Position numbers and translations under genes: made by a program. From contig JAGVZX010000054.1 in assembly GCA_018302185.1 (NCBI GenBank), positions 1 through 26,415 on the forward strand: DNA of 26,415 bases, read 5' to 3'. Positions 16,001-22,492 of this stretch are shown here, one piece after another. The notes beneath the pieces were generated by a model. That model did not search any database and was not told where the DNA came from. It saw only the letters and a program-made list of their open reading frames with translations. Every line of letters begins with the position of its first letter. Position 1 is the stretch's first letter. The stretch comes from Candidatus Woesearchaeota archaeon. Its GTDB lineage: Archaea; Nanobdellota; Nanobdellia; Woesearchaeales; UBA10200.

Positions 16001-16585
16001 AGGTTTGAGGATGATGAGTTTGATGACAGAGGATATGATGAAGGCAGCAGAGACGATGAAAGAGATTTCGGCAATGACAGGATGGGTGGTGGTTTTGACG
16101 ATAGAGGAATGGGAGACGATCGCATGATGGATGACAGAAGGTTTGACGACAGAAGAGGTAGTGATCAAGGCTTTGATGACAGAGAATTTGGTGACAACAG
16201 GGATTTTGGAGGAGATATGAGAGATGACCGAGGATTCGATGATAGGCGAGGACCTGATTCAGGATTTGATTCTGGAAGGATGCCTGCAAGAAGAGAAGGA
16301 CCAAGGGATTTTGGCGATGAATTTGATGAAAGATTTGAGAAAGAAGCATCTGAAAGATTTGAAAAGCAGGCAACTGAGACTGAAAGAAATATTAGAGAGA
16401 AAGAATTTAATCAGGGATTTGACAGGATGAGCGATGATGAGAGAAGAAATATTGAGCAAAAAGAATACGAGCGAATAAAGGAAGAGAAGACAAGGCAGAT
16501 AGAGCAAGAGATAAGGCAGCAGAGGACTGAAGAGATGCAAAGATCCCAAGATTTCGGCAGTGGCTCTGTAACTCTCCCAAGATAA
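13016..16585 (+). CDS. Large secreted coiled-coil repeat protein
   Basis: A 1189-residue exported protein of unknown function. A signal peptide (residues 1-30, ending NIVSA) is followed by a Pro/Ser/Glu/Ala linker (about 53-149, PEPSPAPEPSPSPSPEPAP). A Cys-rich knot with six Cys (152, 157, 159, 163, 169, 174) and a charged coiled coil come next. Seven divergent helical repeats of 80-95 residues (about 280-940) each carry a G(I/V/A)D(V/T)S-type turn followed by LL. Then come an Asp/Arg/Phe/Gly-rich tract with many FDDR units (about 985-1085) and a Glu/Arg/Gln-rich coil to the end. No C-terminal membrane anchor is present, so it is released or held non-covalently. The frame opens at 12896, but ATG 13016 is chosen because it has GGTGGTG upstream and begins the signal peptide. 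Confidence 0.88.
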   Translation: MKKVFRGTLLSRFLAISVLMIFLLSNIVSASILDLMKNKGNNLITGMAEGETAPAESSPPPAPEPAPSPPPEPSPAPEPSPSPSPEPAPSSDGGDSSLGSDNSQPSESNDQPHDEPTSGTEPAPSPDTQPTPPTEERRDDSTQPSPPSDQQCPQVSCNCPNGCEIRDGCLTSSCLQIDEDLMKEHEDDFREIDDQRKKDDFEKRKKEEYDKYQQRLGKERGGDRRDDRRDNRGGNGDFRGNGPSAEDMKRMQQENERRRQEEQEMMKEGQSMRSESMQNWMEDIEFKLEEIESQGVDVSEGRKYVDDAKDLLRKASSASDQRESEKLFREAERKMMGFQKLEMKLRQESDKLRMLEEVENVMFEIENFMSFVEEEIADAKELGADVSEAEKLLDEVKDTVTALQKMKDSKEFDRRAFMKNMNFLRRVHPKMEKVMRELRAVSEVRRIIEEIEYHFEDFEQALADFKASGIDTSEADKLLEEGKSNLQKVVELYKSGKAQQAFTILRKMEPLGRKAERLMRQYSKEMDSSGRRGEFGRDQIEDVLDEAFTRIPLAEGKINEFADEGIDTSDAEELLGKIKGIMFKAKELYKDGANEDAMDVAKQAFPYANKLEKLFSQYRKKNLGIDEFRSLELVGSAKVEDLDSSAGSGEGSMLETDKVSALKNTVQKIRAEIKQVLNAADNNLPTAESKIKEFKAAGADVSKAEELLVKIKKIVNDAKEKFASNDFVSSLEKVEEAYPLADKLESEFGRFEKKRTKDDVKSEVEAVLLKAKNRLPSVRDSLKAFKEESIDVSKSEELLGAIEKLVEDAESKYEDGDYKAALKILQRAFPLGGEIERLFDSYNKNRKDDTKIKQQLDAIYKEADTQMPEVEKTFGTLASKGVNVEEGKAQLNELKKILATSQSLYQQNKFKEALVIIKKAESSEVELSHKITQYFSELESGKKEKLSADVQVQKDESLLAKIGFKKEEKDKYDQFDDDFKKFEDEVDIKLPDDRNRFEDDEFDDRGYDEGSRDDERDFGNDRMGGGFDDRGMGDDRMMDDRRFDDRRGSDQGFDDREFGDNRDFGGDMRDDRGFDDRRGPDSGFDSGRMPARREGPRDFGDEFDERFEKEASERFEKQATETERNIREKEFNQGFDRMSDDERRNIEQKEYERIKEEKTRQIEQEIRQQRTEEMQRSQDFGSGSVTLPR
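13850..15840 (+). repeat. Seven helical repeats within the secreted protein
   Basis: Units begin near 13850, 14070, 14336, 14625, 15010, 15281 and 15556. Each has a helix, a turn such as GVDVSE, GADVSEAEKLL, GIDTSEADKLL, GIDTSDAEELL, GADVSKAEELL, SIDVSKSEELL or GVNVEEGKAQL, then helices with a (F/Y)-x-x-A or similar motif and a terminal (K/R)xExL segment. Divergence among units indicates old duplication rather than recent slippage. Confidence 0.75.
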
Positions 16586-16607
16586 ATGAGGATTGGTTCA
16601 AAATAAG

Positions 16608-16649
16608 TTAGATTAATACTATGTTAGGTTAATGATAGATTAGATTAAT
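16608..16649. repeat. Three TTAGRTTAAT boxes with 16-nt period before the lipoprotein gene
   Basis: TTAGATTAAT (16608), TTAGGTTAAT (16624) and TTAGATTAAT (16640) are spaced exactly 16 nt apart, 50-91 nt before the lipoprotein ATG. TTAGGTTAAT also occurs in the leader of the 11012 gene (10966) and TTAGATTAAT between the Fur gene and its divergent neighbour (about 3160). Could be operator sites. Confidence 0.35.
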
Positions 16650-16698
16650 TAAAAAGATTAACAGATAAAAAGAGTAGAACTAATTACAGGTGAAAACT

Positions 16699-16962
16699 AT
16701 GAACAGATACTTAAAAACAATCATTACATTATTTGCCATAACTTTACTATTATTTGGATTAACAGGCTGCCAGAAATCACTTGAAGGCAAGGAAAGCGTT
16801 GGAGTGTTCAAGGATTCATCAAGCGCTTCTGGCTCAATATTCGGAGATAAGGCAGGAGAGACAGGCAAGATTTTCGGCGGCAAAGAATCAGAGACAGGGA
16901 AGATCTTTGGCGATAAGCAAAGCTCTGGGCTGACTGGAGAAGCGATTGCTGAGCTAGGGTAA
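16699..16962 (+). CDS. Small lipoprotein with IFG repeats
   Basis: An 87-residue exported protein. A signal sequence with a hydrophobic core (TIITLFAITLLLFG) ends in the lipobox LTGC, predicting lipid attachment at Cys24. The mature part is short, Gly/Ser/Lys/Glu-rich and contains three near-repeats GSIFGDK, GKIFGGK and GKIFGDK spaced about 12 residues, joined by ETG. It has no globular domain. An in-frame GTG lies at 16690; ATG 16699 is preferred since AGGTGA (16688-16693) then serves as ribosome site. It follows the large secreted protein gene by 113 nt on the same strand, so it may help attach or organise that protein. The role is inferred. Confidence 0.72.
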   Translation: MNRYLKTIITLFAITLLLFGLTGCQKSLEGKESVGVFKDSSSASGSIFGDKAGETGKIFGGKESETGKIFGDKQSSGLTGEAIAELG

Positions 16963-16974
16963 GTTAGCTAAGAC

Positions 16975-17010
16975 TTTCTTTAATTCTTTTTGTTTGTTTT
17001 TCTTGTTCTT
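16975..17010 (+). terminator. T-rich terminator after the lipoprotein gene
   Basis: A 36-nt pyrimidine tract, mostly T (for example CTTTTTGTTTGTTTTTCTTG), begins 13 nt past the stop with no hairpin, matching archaeal oligo-T termination. Confidence 0.55.
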
Positions 17011-17161
17011 AATTATATAATTCTATTAGACTAAGTAAGATTATACTAATATCTAAATTTTTTGATTTTTATAATTAACTACAAAGTAGTAAATAATGCA
17101 CAATATTTAAATAGTTGCTCTATATTTACTTACTAAATAAATCTAAAATTGAGAGGTAAAA

Positions 17162-18085
17162 ATGCCAGAACTTGTATCATTAGAGCAAAGAGTTATTGAA
17201 AGCACGCCAAGAGGCACATTATCGCAATCATTTCGCCAGGTAGCAGATTGGACTTCTATACAATTGGCATATCAAGTATGCAATGACAAGCTAAAAAGGC
17301 TAAGAGCAAGAGGCGCATTAGATGAGCATGGAAATGTTAATACTGTAAAATTGAAAGAAGCATTAGCTGATCCTAATGAAGCATTAAGTAATCCTAATAA
17401 TCCTAATTTTTTACTTAATTGGTTTGGCTGGACAGGAACAGGAGCAATGTACACTGTAGAAAACGGAAAGGCTGTTTTATATCTTAGCAATGATGTTAGA
17501 AATAATCTTGTTCTTAGGCCAGAGAATATAGCTAAAGCTATAAAACAGCTAAAAAGGTTAAGGGGTTATTGGCCAAGAAGGTTAACCAATTATAGGCCAA
17601 ACGAAAAAGATGCTTCTGAAGTAAAAGAATCTGTAAGTGCAGGAACTACTGCAAGAGTAGAATATGATGCCGATAGCTTAAGATTAATAAACGATACTAA
17701 TGATTTGTCATATTTTGAGGTAAATACAGTTAATTATGATAAACCTGTTGAAGAAGGCGGCTTAAATGGTGATCAAAGAGAGTTAGCTGAGAGAACATGG
17801 GGAAATGGAGAGAAATATAATGAAGCAAAAGGTTTTAGCAATGAATTTAGGCAGTATATGGCTATATTAAATGCAGCAGGAAAGAAAACAACAAACTTCT
17901 TTATCTTAAATCCAGAATATGTCAAAGCATATGCTAAAAAAGGTGCCATTTGCCGCGTATCTTGGCTCTTTAACTTCAACCTAGATCACGATGATGACTT
18001 TGATTCCAGTTTCCTTGCAGTAGACAGGCTTGATGATACAGAGGGCATCGGCGGTTTGCGAGGGCTACTAACCCAAGTTGCCTAA
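17162..18085 (+). CDS. Hypothetical protein
   Basis: A 307-residue soluble protein without signal peptide or membrane helix. I recognise no family. It shows helical N- and central regions (QLAYQVCNDKLKRLRARGAL, ENIAKAIKQLKRLRGYWPRR) and a C-terminal alpha/beta-looking part (FFILNPEYVKAYAKKGAICR). The ATG is preceded by GAGAGGT (17152-17158), and a TATA-like ATTTAAATAG near 17105-17114 would give a leader of about 28 nt. The stop TAA is followed in the same frame by 16 further sense codons with coding-like composition before a double stop at 18134. The gene may therefore have recently lost its C-terminus, or may be read through. Confidence 0.75.
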   Translation: MPELVSLEQRVIESTPRGTLSQSFRQVADWTSIQLAYQVCNDKLKRLRARGALDEHGNVNTVKLKEALADPNEALSNPNNPNFLLNWFGWTGTGAMYTVENGKAVLYLSNDVRNNLVLRPENIAKAIKQLKRLRGYWPRRLTNYRPNEKDASEVKESVSAGTTARVEYDADSLRLINDTNDLSYFEVNTVNYDKPVEEGGLNGDQRELAERTWGNGEKYNEAKGFSNEFRQYMAILNAAGKKTTNFFILNPEYVKAYAKKGAICRVSWLFNFNLDHDDDFDSSFLAVDRLDDTEGIGGLRGLLTQVA

Positions 18086-18142
18086 GAGAACACGCCACAA
18101 AAAGATGAAGTGGCTCCAGATCCTATGCTAAGATAATAAGTT

Positions 18143-18946
18143 TTATTTGCATATCTCATATTTCTCCTTGCATAATTTATCTGCAGCAGCAAGCTCTTCA
18201 TCTGTTAATTTATCGTCTGCAAAATCAAGATTAAAGTTTTCTTCAAATCCTTGCTTTAATGCATTTGCAAGTGATTGAAATGTAATATGTTTCCCTATTA
18301 ATTGGCTGATTGAAGTCACTCTCTCTTTTGTTGCTTTTACTGCAGCATCAAAATCGGTGTTAAAGCATCTGCACATCTTTTCTACATCGCAGCCGATAAG
18401 GATTGTGCCGTGCTGCAGGATTTTTCCGTTGATTCTTCGTTGTGCGCTACCAACTATTTTTTTGTTGTTAGAGAGAATCTCATACCAGCTGGGCTCGTTA
18501 AAGCAGATAGCAGTATCTGTCTTTTCTGGCTTGGTTTCTTTCATCACTGCATTTATGCCCAGAAAATTCAAGGCATTTAATATTCCTTTGCTGATCTTCT
18601 TATATGATTCAAGGATGCTGTCTTTGTGGAGTTTTGGGATGATTTTATCTGAGTCATAATTTTTATCATTCAGATCTATAATGACCGAATAAGTCAGTTC
18701 CATCTCATGTGTGTCATGCAGAACTGCTTTGCCGCCTGTCGGACGACGTACAATATCTATTCCAAGTTTCTTGCATGCATCCAAATTAATGTGCTTCTTT
18801 AATTCCTGATTATAGCCTATAGAGATTGCTGCAGGCTTCCATCCGTAAACTCTTAACACAGGCAGCTTGCTTTCTAACAGAGCTTCATCTATTGCCATGT
18901 TCATCGCTGCAGTATTATCTCCTGTGTTTATGAAGCGGAAGCGCAT
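18143..18946 (-). CDS. Lipoate/octanoate transferase of the LplA/LipM family
   Basis: Attaches lipoate or octanoate to the lysine of lipoyl domains. The 267-residue protein is a single BPL/LplA/LipB catalytic domain: RRPTGGKAVLHD (67-78) forms the ligand loop, and NKKIVGSAQRR carries the conserved Lys (about 163) with QHGTILIG after it. It lacks the C-terminal accessory domain of bacterial LplA. Cys148 in ICFNEPSWYEI sits where LipM octanoyltransferases have their acyl-carrying Cys (Cys150 in B. subtilis LipM), and the length matches LipM. With lipA in the window, an octanoyltransferase role is attractive. A Thermoplasma-like LplA would need a separate LplB, not seen here. The mRNA is probably leaderless. 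Confidence 0.88.
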   Translation of the reverse strand: MRFRFINTGDNTAAMNMAIDEALLESKLPVLRVYGWKPAAISIGYNQELKKHINLDACKKLGIDIVRRPTGGKAVLHDTHEMELTYSVIIDLNDKNYDSDKIIPKLHKDSILESYKKISKGILNALNFLGINAVMKETKPEKTDTAICFNEPSWYEILSNNKKIVGSAQRRINGKILQHGTILIGCDVEKMCRCFNTDFDAAVKATKERVTSISQLIGKHITFQSLANALKQGFEENFNLDFADDKLTDEELAAADKLCKEKYEICK

Positions 18947-19015
18947 AATTGAAGAATAAAGTGATGCTTAATAAAAATATTTTGTATTACCTAAGATTTA
19001 AAGAGAGATTATCTT

Positions 19016-19879
19016 CTATTCCATACGCCGCTCAACAATCCCCATTATGCCTTCTGCAATCTTTCTTTCATCTTCTGGCAGTGCCTGGAGAAATGCATTA
19101 TATTGCTGCTTTAGTTTCAGGCTCATGGCAAAGTAGTCTGCGTATAGGATTAATGTCTCATCTACCCCAGGCCTGCTTACAAGCCATTCATCAGGTATAC
19201 CCATAAGATTTGCAACCGTCAGCCTATCAAGCAGGGCGTGTTTTTTTGCCTCAGCTATAAGATTTTTCAGTTCTTTTATCTCTGGATCTGACTTATCATA
19301 ATAAAAAGGATCTCCTATCCCAAATTGGATCGATGGTTTATATCTTTCAAGAAACTTGTATATGCCTATCCCTATAGCTGCACCTATCTCGCCCATGAGC
19401 TGAGATGATTTAGGGTCATTTTCAGGACCTATATGGTATGAATCAGGAGTCACTACAACAATATCTTCTAAGCTGATCGTGGCTCCAAGTATGCATATGC
19501 CGACCCTATCAATCGTGCCTAAACCTACCTTATTCTTATCTGGAAATGGATTGATAAGTGAAACAGATTCTTTGACAAGAATATTCACTTCAAGGTTATG
19601 CTCTTCTGCAGCTTTCTCAGCAAGAGCTTCCAGGCTTTTCCTATATTTTTCATACATCTCTCCGCCGGTAGTGCCTTCAAATACGATATGGCTGTTTCCT
19701 TTAGTTACTGTGGTGAAAGGAGGAGCAGCTCTTGCCTGCAGATACTCAAGCCCATCATATCTCAATGCATCCCTCAACTTTTTGCTGGTACAATACATAA
19801 TTAGAGAATAACCTATGCTAACAAGAGTTAATGCTAAAGCAGACCATGCTACAACTTTTGCTCTCTTGGATATTTTCAT
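19016..19879 (-). CDS. Membrane-anchored hypothetical protein
   Basis: A 287-residue protein with one N-terminal membrane helix (about 9-30, after a basic KISKRAK start) and a large soluble domain, either an uncleaved signal anchor or an exported protein. The domain contains conserved-looking stretches (GICILGATISLEDIVVVTPD, FGIGDPFYYDKSDPE) but no motif I can assign. It lies 20 nt downstream of proline dehydrogenase on the same strand. A TATA-like stretch (GGTATTTTAAAAGTGTC, 19894-19910) overlaps the end of that gene, so it may have its own promoter. Confidence 0.72.
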   Translation of the reverse strand: MKISKRAKVVAWSALALTLVSIGYSLIMYCTSKKLRDALRYDGLEYLQARAAPPFTTVTKGNSHIVFEGTTGGEMYEKYRKSLEALAEKAAEEHNLEVNILVKESVSLINPFPDKNKVGLGTIDRVGICILGATISLEDIVVVTPDSYHIGPENDPKSSQLMGEIGAAIGIGIYKFLERYKPSIQFGIGDPFYYDKSDPEIKELKNLIAEAKKHALLDRLTVANLMGIPDEWLVSRPGVDETLILYADYFAMSLKLKQQYNAFLQALPEDERKIAEGIMGIVERRME

Positions 19880-19899
19880 ATTAGTGATTTAAAGGTATT

Positions 19900-21042
19900 T
19901 TAAAAGTGTCTATTTACTTTGTACTTAGTAGTAGCATGCCTAAAACTTCTCTGTATTCTTCTTTCAACAGCTTCGCTGGCATACTTTTTGGCTCTCTGTG
20001 CAATGTTCTTTGCTGCATTGACAACCATCTCAGGATTTTGGATCAAACGACGTTTCATGTAAGGGATGCCTGCCTCAGGCTTTAGCTCAACTGGCATGTA
20101 ATATCTTACCTTATAGCCCTGTCCAAGCAATTGCTTATCTATCTGATATGCGTTTTCAACGCCTCTCAGAAACTGAAATTCAAATCTGGCTGGAGAGATG
20201 CCCTGTGGCACGATTATCTCATCAATGATCTGGTATATAACATCATGGTCATGTGTTGCAATCTCCACATATATGCCTGCAGCAAACAGCTCTCTTATCC
20301 TTTCAACAAGACGCTGCTTTGCCTCTTTCTTATCATTAGTTGCTTCTGATCGCGGCTCTCTGTAAACACCTATGCATGCTCTTACTCGTATCTTCTCTCT
20401 CGGTGTTGCGTAACTTTGTAAAGTTATATATTTTAAGATATCATGTTGTGTCCTGTTAAGCCTTGACTGCAAAACTATCCCTAGATTATCATAACCACAC
20501 TTCCAGATCTCTTGCGCAGCATCTAAAGTTCTCTCTGTCCATTTATGGTCCTCCATATCTAATGTGACTTTAATGTTGCGTTCTTTTGCATACCTGACTA
20601 GCTCTTCCAGCCTTGGCACTAATGGAGTTTCAGGATGTATGAAAGGAAGATCCTCATCTCCAGCAACTGCTGCTATTGCTGTTGGCTTTAATGAGACAGA
20701 GACAGCATCTTGGTCTCTTATCCTGCCAGATTCTCTTCCTGCAACGATCATGTCAATAAATCTCTTGTATATGCCAAGATATTCATCTGCTTCATCTTTT
20801 GTTTTTGCATCTTCTCCAAGAATATCAAAACTTGAGGACCTTCCAGATAACTTATCATGCGGTGTTCCATCTTCATAAAGAGCTATTATGGTTTCAAGCC
20901 CTTGTTCCAACGAATGGCCTGCTAAATATTGCTCTGCTAATGATGAGAAAAACCTTCTTCCTAGCTTATTGAACTTCCATGTCAGGGGTGGAATTATGAT
21001 ATGATTTACTAATGTTAGCATTGATGCTAATGTGTTGTTCAT
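19900..21042 (-). CDS. Proline dehydrogenase
   Basis: FAD enzyme oxidising proline to pyrroline-5-carboxylate. The 380-residue protein shows the PRODH barrel in order: VSVSLKPTAI (114-123), LDMEDH (161-166), LGIVLQSRLNRT (187-198), RVRACIGVYREP (219-230), EIATHDHDVI (260-269), FEFQFLRGV (287-295), RYYMPVEL (313-320) and YMKRRLIQNP (328-337). The substrate-binding Arg pair is 331-332. It is the monofunctional form, without the P5C dehydrogenase half of PutA, and no such gene is near. The N-terminal 70 residues are family-typical helices. Promoter: AT-rich box about 26 nt before the ATG, leaderless mRNA predicted. Points to use of proline as an electron and carbon source. Confidence 0.93.
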   Translation of the reverse strand: MNNTLASMLTLVNHIIIPPLTWKFNKLGRRFFSSLAEQYLAGHSLEQGLETIIALYEDGTPHDKLSGRSSSFDILGEDAKTKDEADEYLGIYKRFIDMIVAGRESGRIRDQDAVSVSLKPTAIAAVAGDEDLPFIHPETPLVPRLEELVRYAKERNIKVTLDMEDHKWTERTLDAAQEIWKCGYDNLGIVLQSRLNRTQHDILKYITLQSYATPREKIRVRACIGVYREPRSEATNDKKEAKQRLVERIRELFAAGIYVEIATHDHDVIYQIIDEIIVPQGISPARFEFQFLRGVENAYQIDKQLLGQGYKVRYYMPVELKPEAGIPYMKRRLIQNPEMVVNAAKNIAQRAKKYASEAVERRIQRSFRHATTKYKVNRHF

Positions 21043-21112
21043 AAGCTATGTTAACTCAATGTTATTTAAAAAATTTTAGGATTTTTCACCACTTTTAAGT
21101 TATTTATTAATT

Positions 21113-21124
21113 AAATTTTAATAC
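21113..21124 (+). promoter_or_regulatory. TATA-like box for the PP2C gene
   Basis: AAATTTTAATAC centred about 27 nt before ATG 21147, predicting a leaderless transcript. Confidence 0.5.
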
Positions 21125-21146
21125 TAGCTACAATCTATTCCGAGTT

Positions 21147-22250
21147 ATGAGATTGGAAGTTATTGCACAGAGCAGAGGAAAGTTCAAATGTAGTAATAGG
21201 GATAGTCATATTGCCAGGGCATTTGGCGATGATTATTTTTTGGCGGCAGTTGCAGACGGCATGGATGGAGATAAAGGCTATGGTGACAGGATGAAAGTTG
21301 CCAGAGCAAGCAGAGCAGCAATCAAGTTTTTAGAACAATCTGTACAGCATGATAAGGATCGTCCGTTAAAAGAGATTGTTGAAGAGACTGAGCAAAGAAT
21401 GCTTGGCTCAAGGCTGAGCAAAGAGACTACATTGACAACAGTTTCAATCAGGGAAGGCTATCTGGAAATTGCGCAGCTAGGTGATAGTGTTGCATATCTT
21501 TTCAGGGATGGAGAAGCCATACGATTAGTTAACCAGCAGACAGACAGGCAGTTATTAGAGATTGTTTTTGGCAAGCATCCAAGCAAAATTACGCTTGAAG
21601 AGCTGCTCCAAGTGTTTAACAGAAATTCTCAGTTTTATTCAGGCATAATAAATTTTGATGTCTTGACAATAGGAATCGATCTTTATAATTGTTCTAACTC
21701 CTCTTTAGCTGAATGGTATCCGGTCGATGAAGAGCTTAAAAAACAGGTAAGAAAGATATTTGGCGATAAACCTATTATGTATGAATCTGTCGATGACTTG
21801 CCCACTGATAGAAAGATGGCAGCTAAAAAAATCTTTGCAAAGATAGCTTATTCATGGTGGAATAAGTTATATGTGATGGTTCATCATGAATGGGATGCGA
21901 TGTATTCAGCCTTAAGCTATGATAAGAAAGTCATAGTAACTATAGATACTTTTTCGCCAAAAGCTGCTGAACTGGTAGAGGATGGTGCGATCAAGCTTAA
22001 GAAAGATGATGTCTTAGTCATTGCTTCAGATGGAGCATTCTACCATATAGGCAATAAATATGTTCATGATGGCTCTCTTAAATATTATCCAGGCGCAAAC
22101 TGGGATTATGAAGCAGAACGATTAGACAGGATTGCAGCAAAGCTTATGGAATTACTGCAACAAAATCCAAAAAAAGCATTTAGAGATGCTATTAAACAAA
22201 AGTATTTGGATGATGATGCAACTCTTATTGTAGTTAGGTATAGGGGATAA
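21147..22250 (+). CDS. PP2C-type serine/threonine phosphatase
   Basis: A metal-dependent protein phosphatase of the PPM/PP2C family, 367 residues. Metal-site motifs occur in order: NRDS (Asp19), VADGMDGDKGYGD (Asp38), TTLTTVSI then AQLGDSVAYLFRDGEA, VLVIASDGAF (Asp295) and DDDATLIVV (Asp356). All four core metal ligands therefore appear present. An insertion of about 120 residues (roughly 145-265), rich in aromatic residues, separates the GDS and SDG motifs and is not part of the usual fold; it may regulate or recruit substrate. It is soluble, with no membrane segment. It converges with a possible kinase-like gene, a plausible partner or substrate. Confidence 0.87.
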   Translation: MRLEVIAQSRGKFKCSNRDSHIARAFGDDYFLAAVADGMDGDKGYGDRMKVARASRAAIKFLEQSVQHDKDRPLKEIVEETEQRMLGSRLSKETTLTTVSIREGYLEIAQLGDSVAYLFRDGEAIRLVNQQTDRQLLEIVFGKHPSKITLEELLQVFNRNSQFYSGIINFDVLTIGIDLYNCSNSSLAEWYPVDEELKKQVRKIFGDKPIMYESVDDLPTDRKMAAKKIFAKIAYSWWNKLYVMVHHEWDAMYSALSYDKKVIVTIDTFSPKAAELVEDGAIKLKKDDVLVIASDGAFYHIGNKYVHDGSLKYYPGANWDYEAERLDRIAAKLMELLQQNPKKAFRDAIKQKYLDDDATLIVVRYRG

Positions 22251-22315
22251 AAACCTAATTGCATGATACGGCAATTGTTGTTGTGAAGTATTTGGAATAA
22301 TTACCCTAAAATTGC

Positions 22316-22438
22316 TTAGATTATACCTAATCCTAATATAATAAAAAATACAGCTAATGTTAAGCATATAACTAAGAATAAGACATCACTATTATTCACA
22401 AACCATCTTTTAACTTGAACAAATATATTTTGTATCAT
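22316..22438 (-). CDS. Candidate 40-residue single-span membrane microprotein
   Basis: ATG at 22438 opens 40 codons: a short charged, amphipathic start (QNIFVQVKRWFVNNSD) and a C-terminal hydrophobic helix (VLFLVICLTLAVFFIILGLG) ending right at the stop. It lies 54 nt downstream of the 22493-23698 gene on the same strand. Only a weak GTGAG precedes it. AT-rich DNA yields such frames by chance, so this is tentative. Confidence 0.35.
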   Translation of the reverse strand: MIQNIFVQVKRWFVNNSDVLFLVICLTLAVFFIILGLGII

Positions 22439-22492
22439 GATTTCTCACTATACAACTTAAAAGCACTAAATTATATAAGCTTTTTGTTACTC

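Noticed and set aside
15978..16373. His-rich minus-strand frame
   Set aside because: Antisense of the FDDR-rich tract (GAT/GAC codons read as ATC/GTC or CAT in other frames); not a gene.
22257..22276. AATTGC/GCAATT hairpin after the PP2C stop as a terminator
   Set aside because: Only 6 bp with an 8-nt loop and no T tract after it; archaeal termination does not need it.
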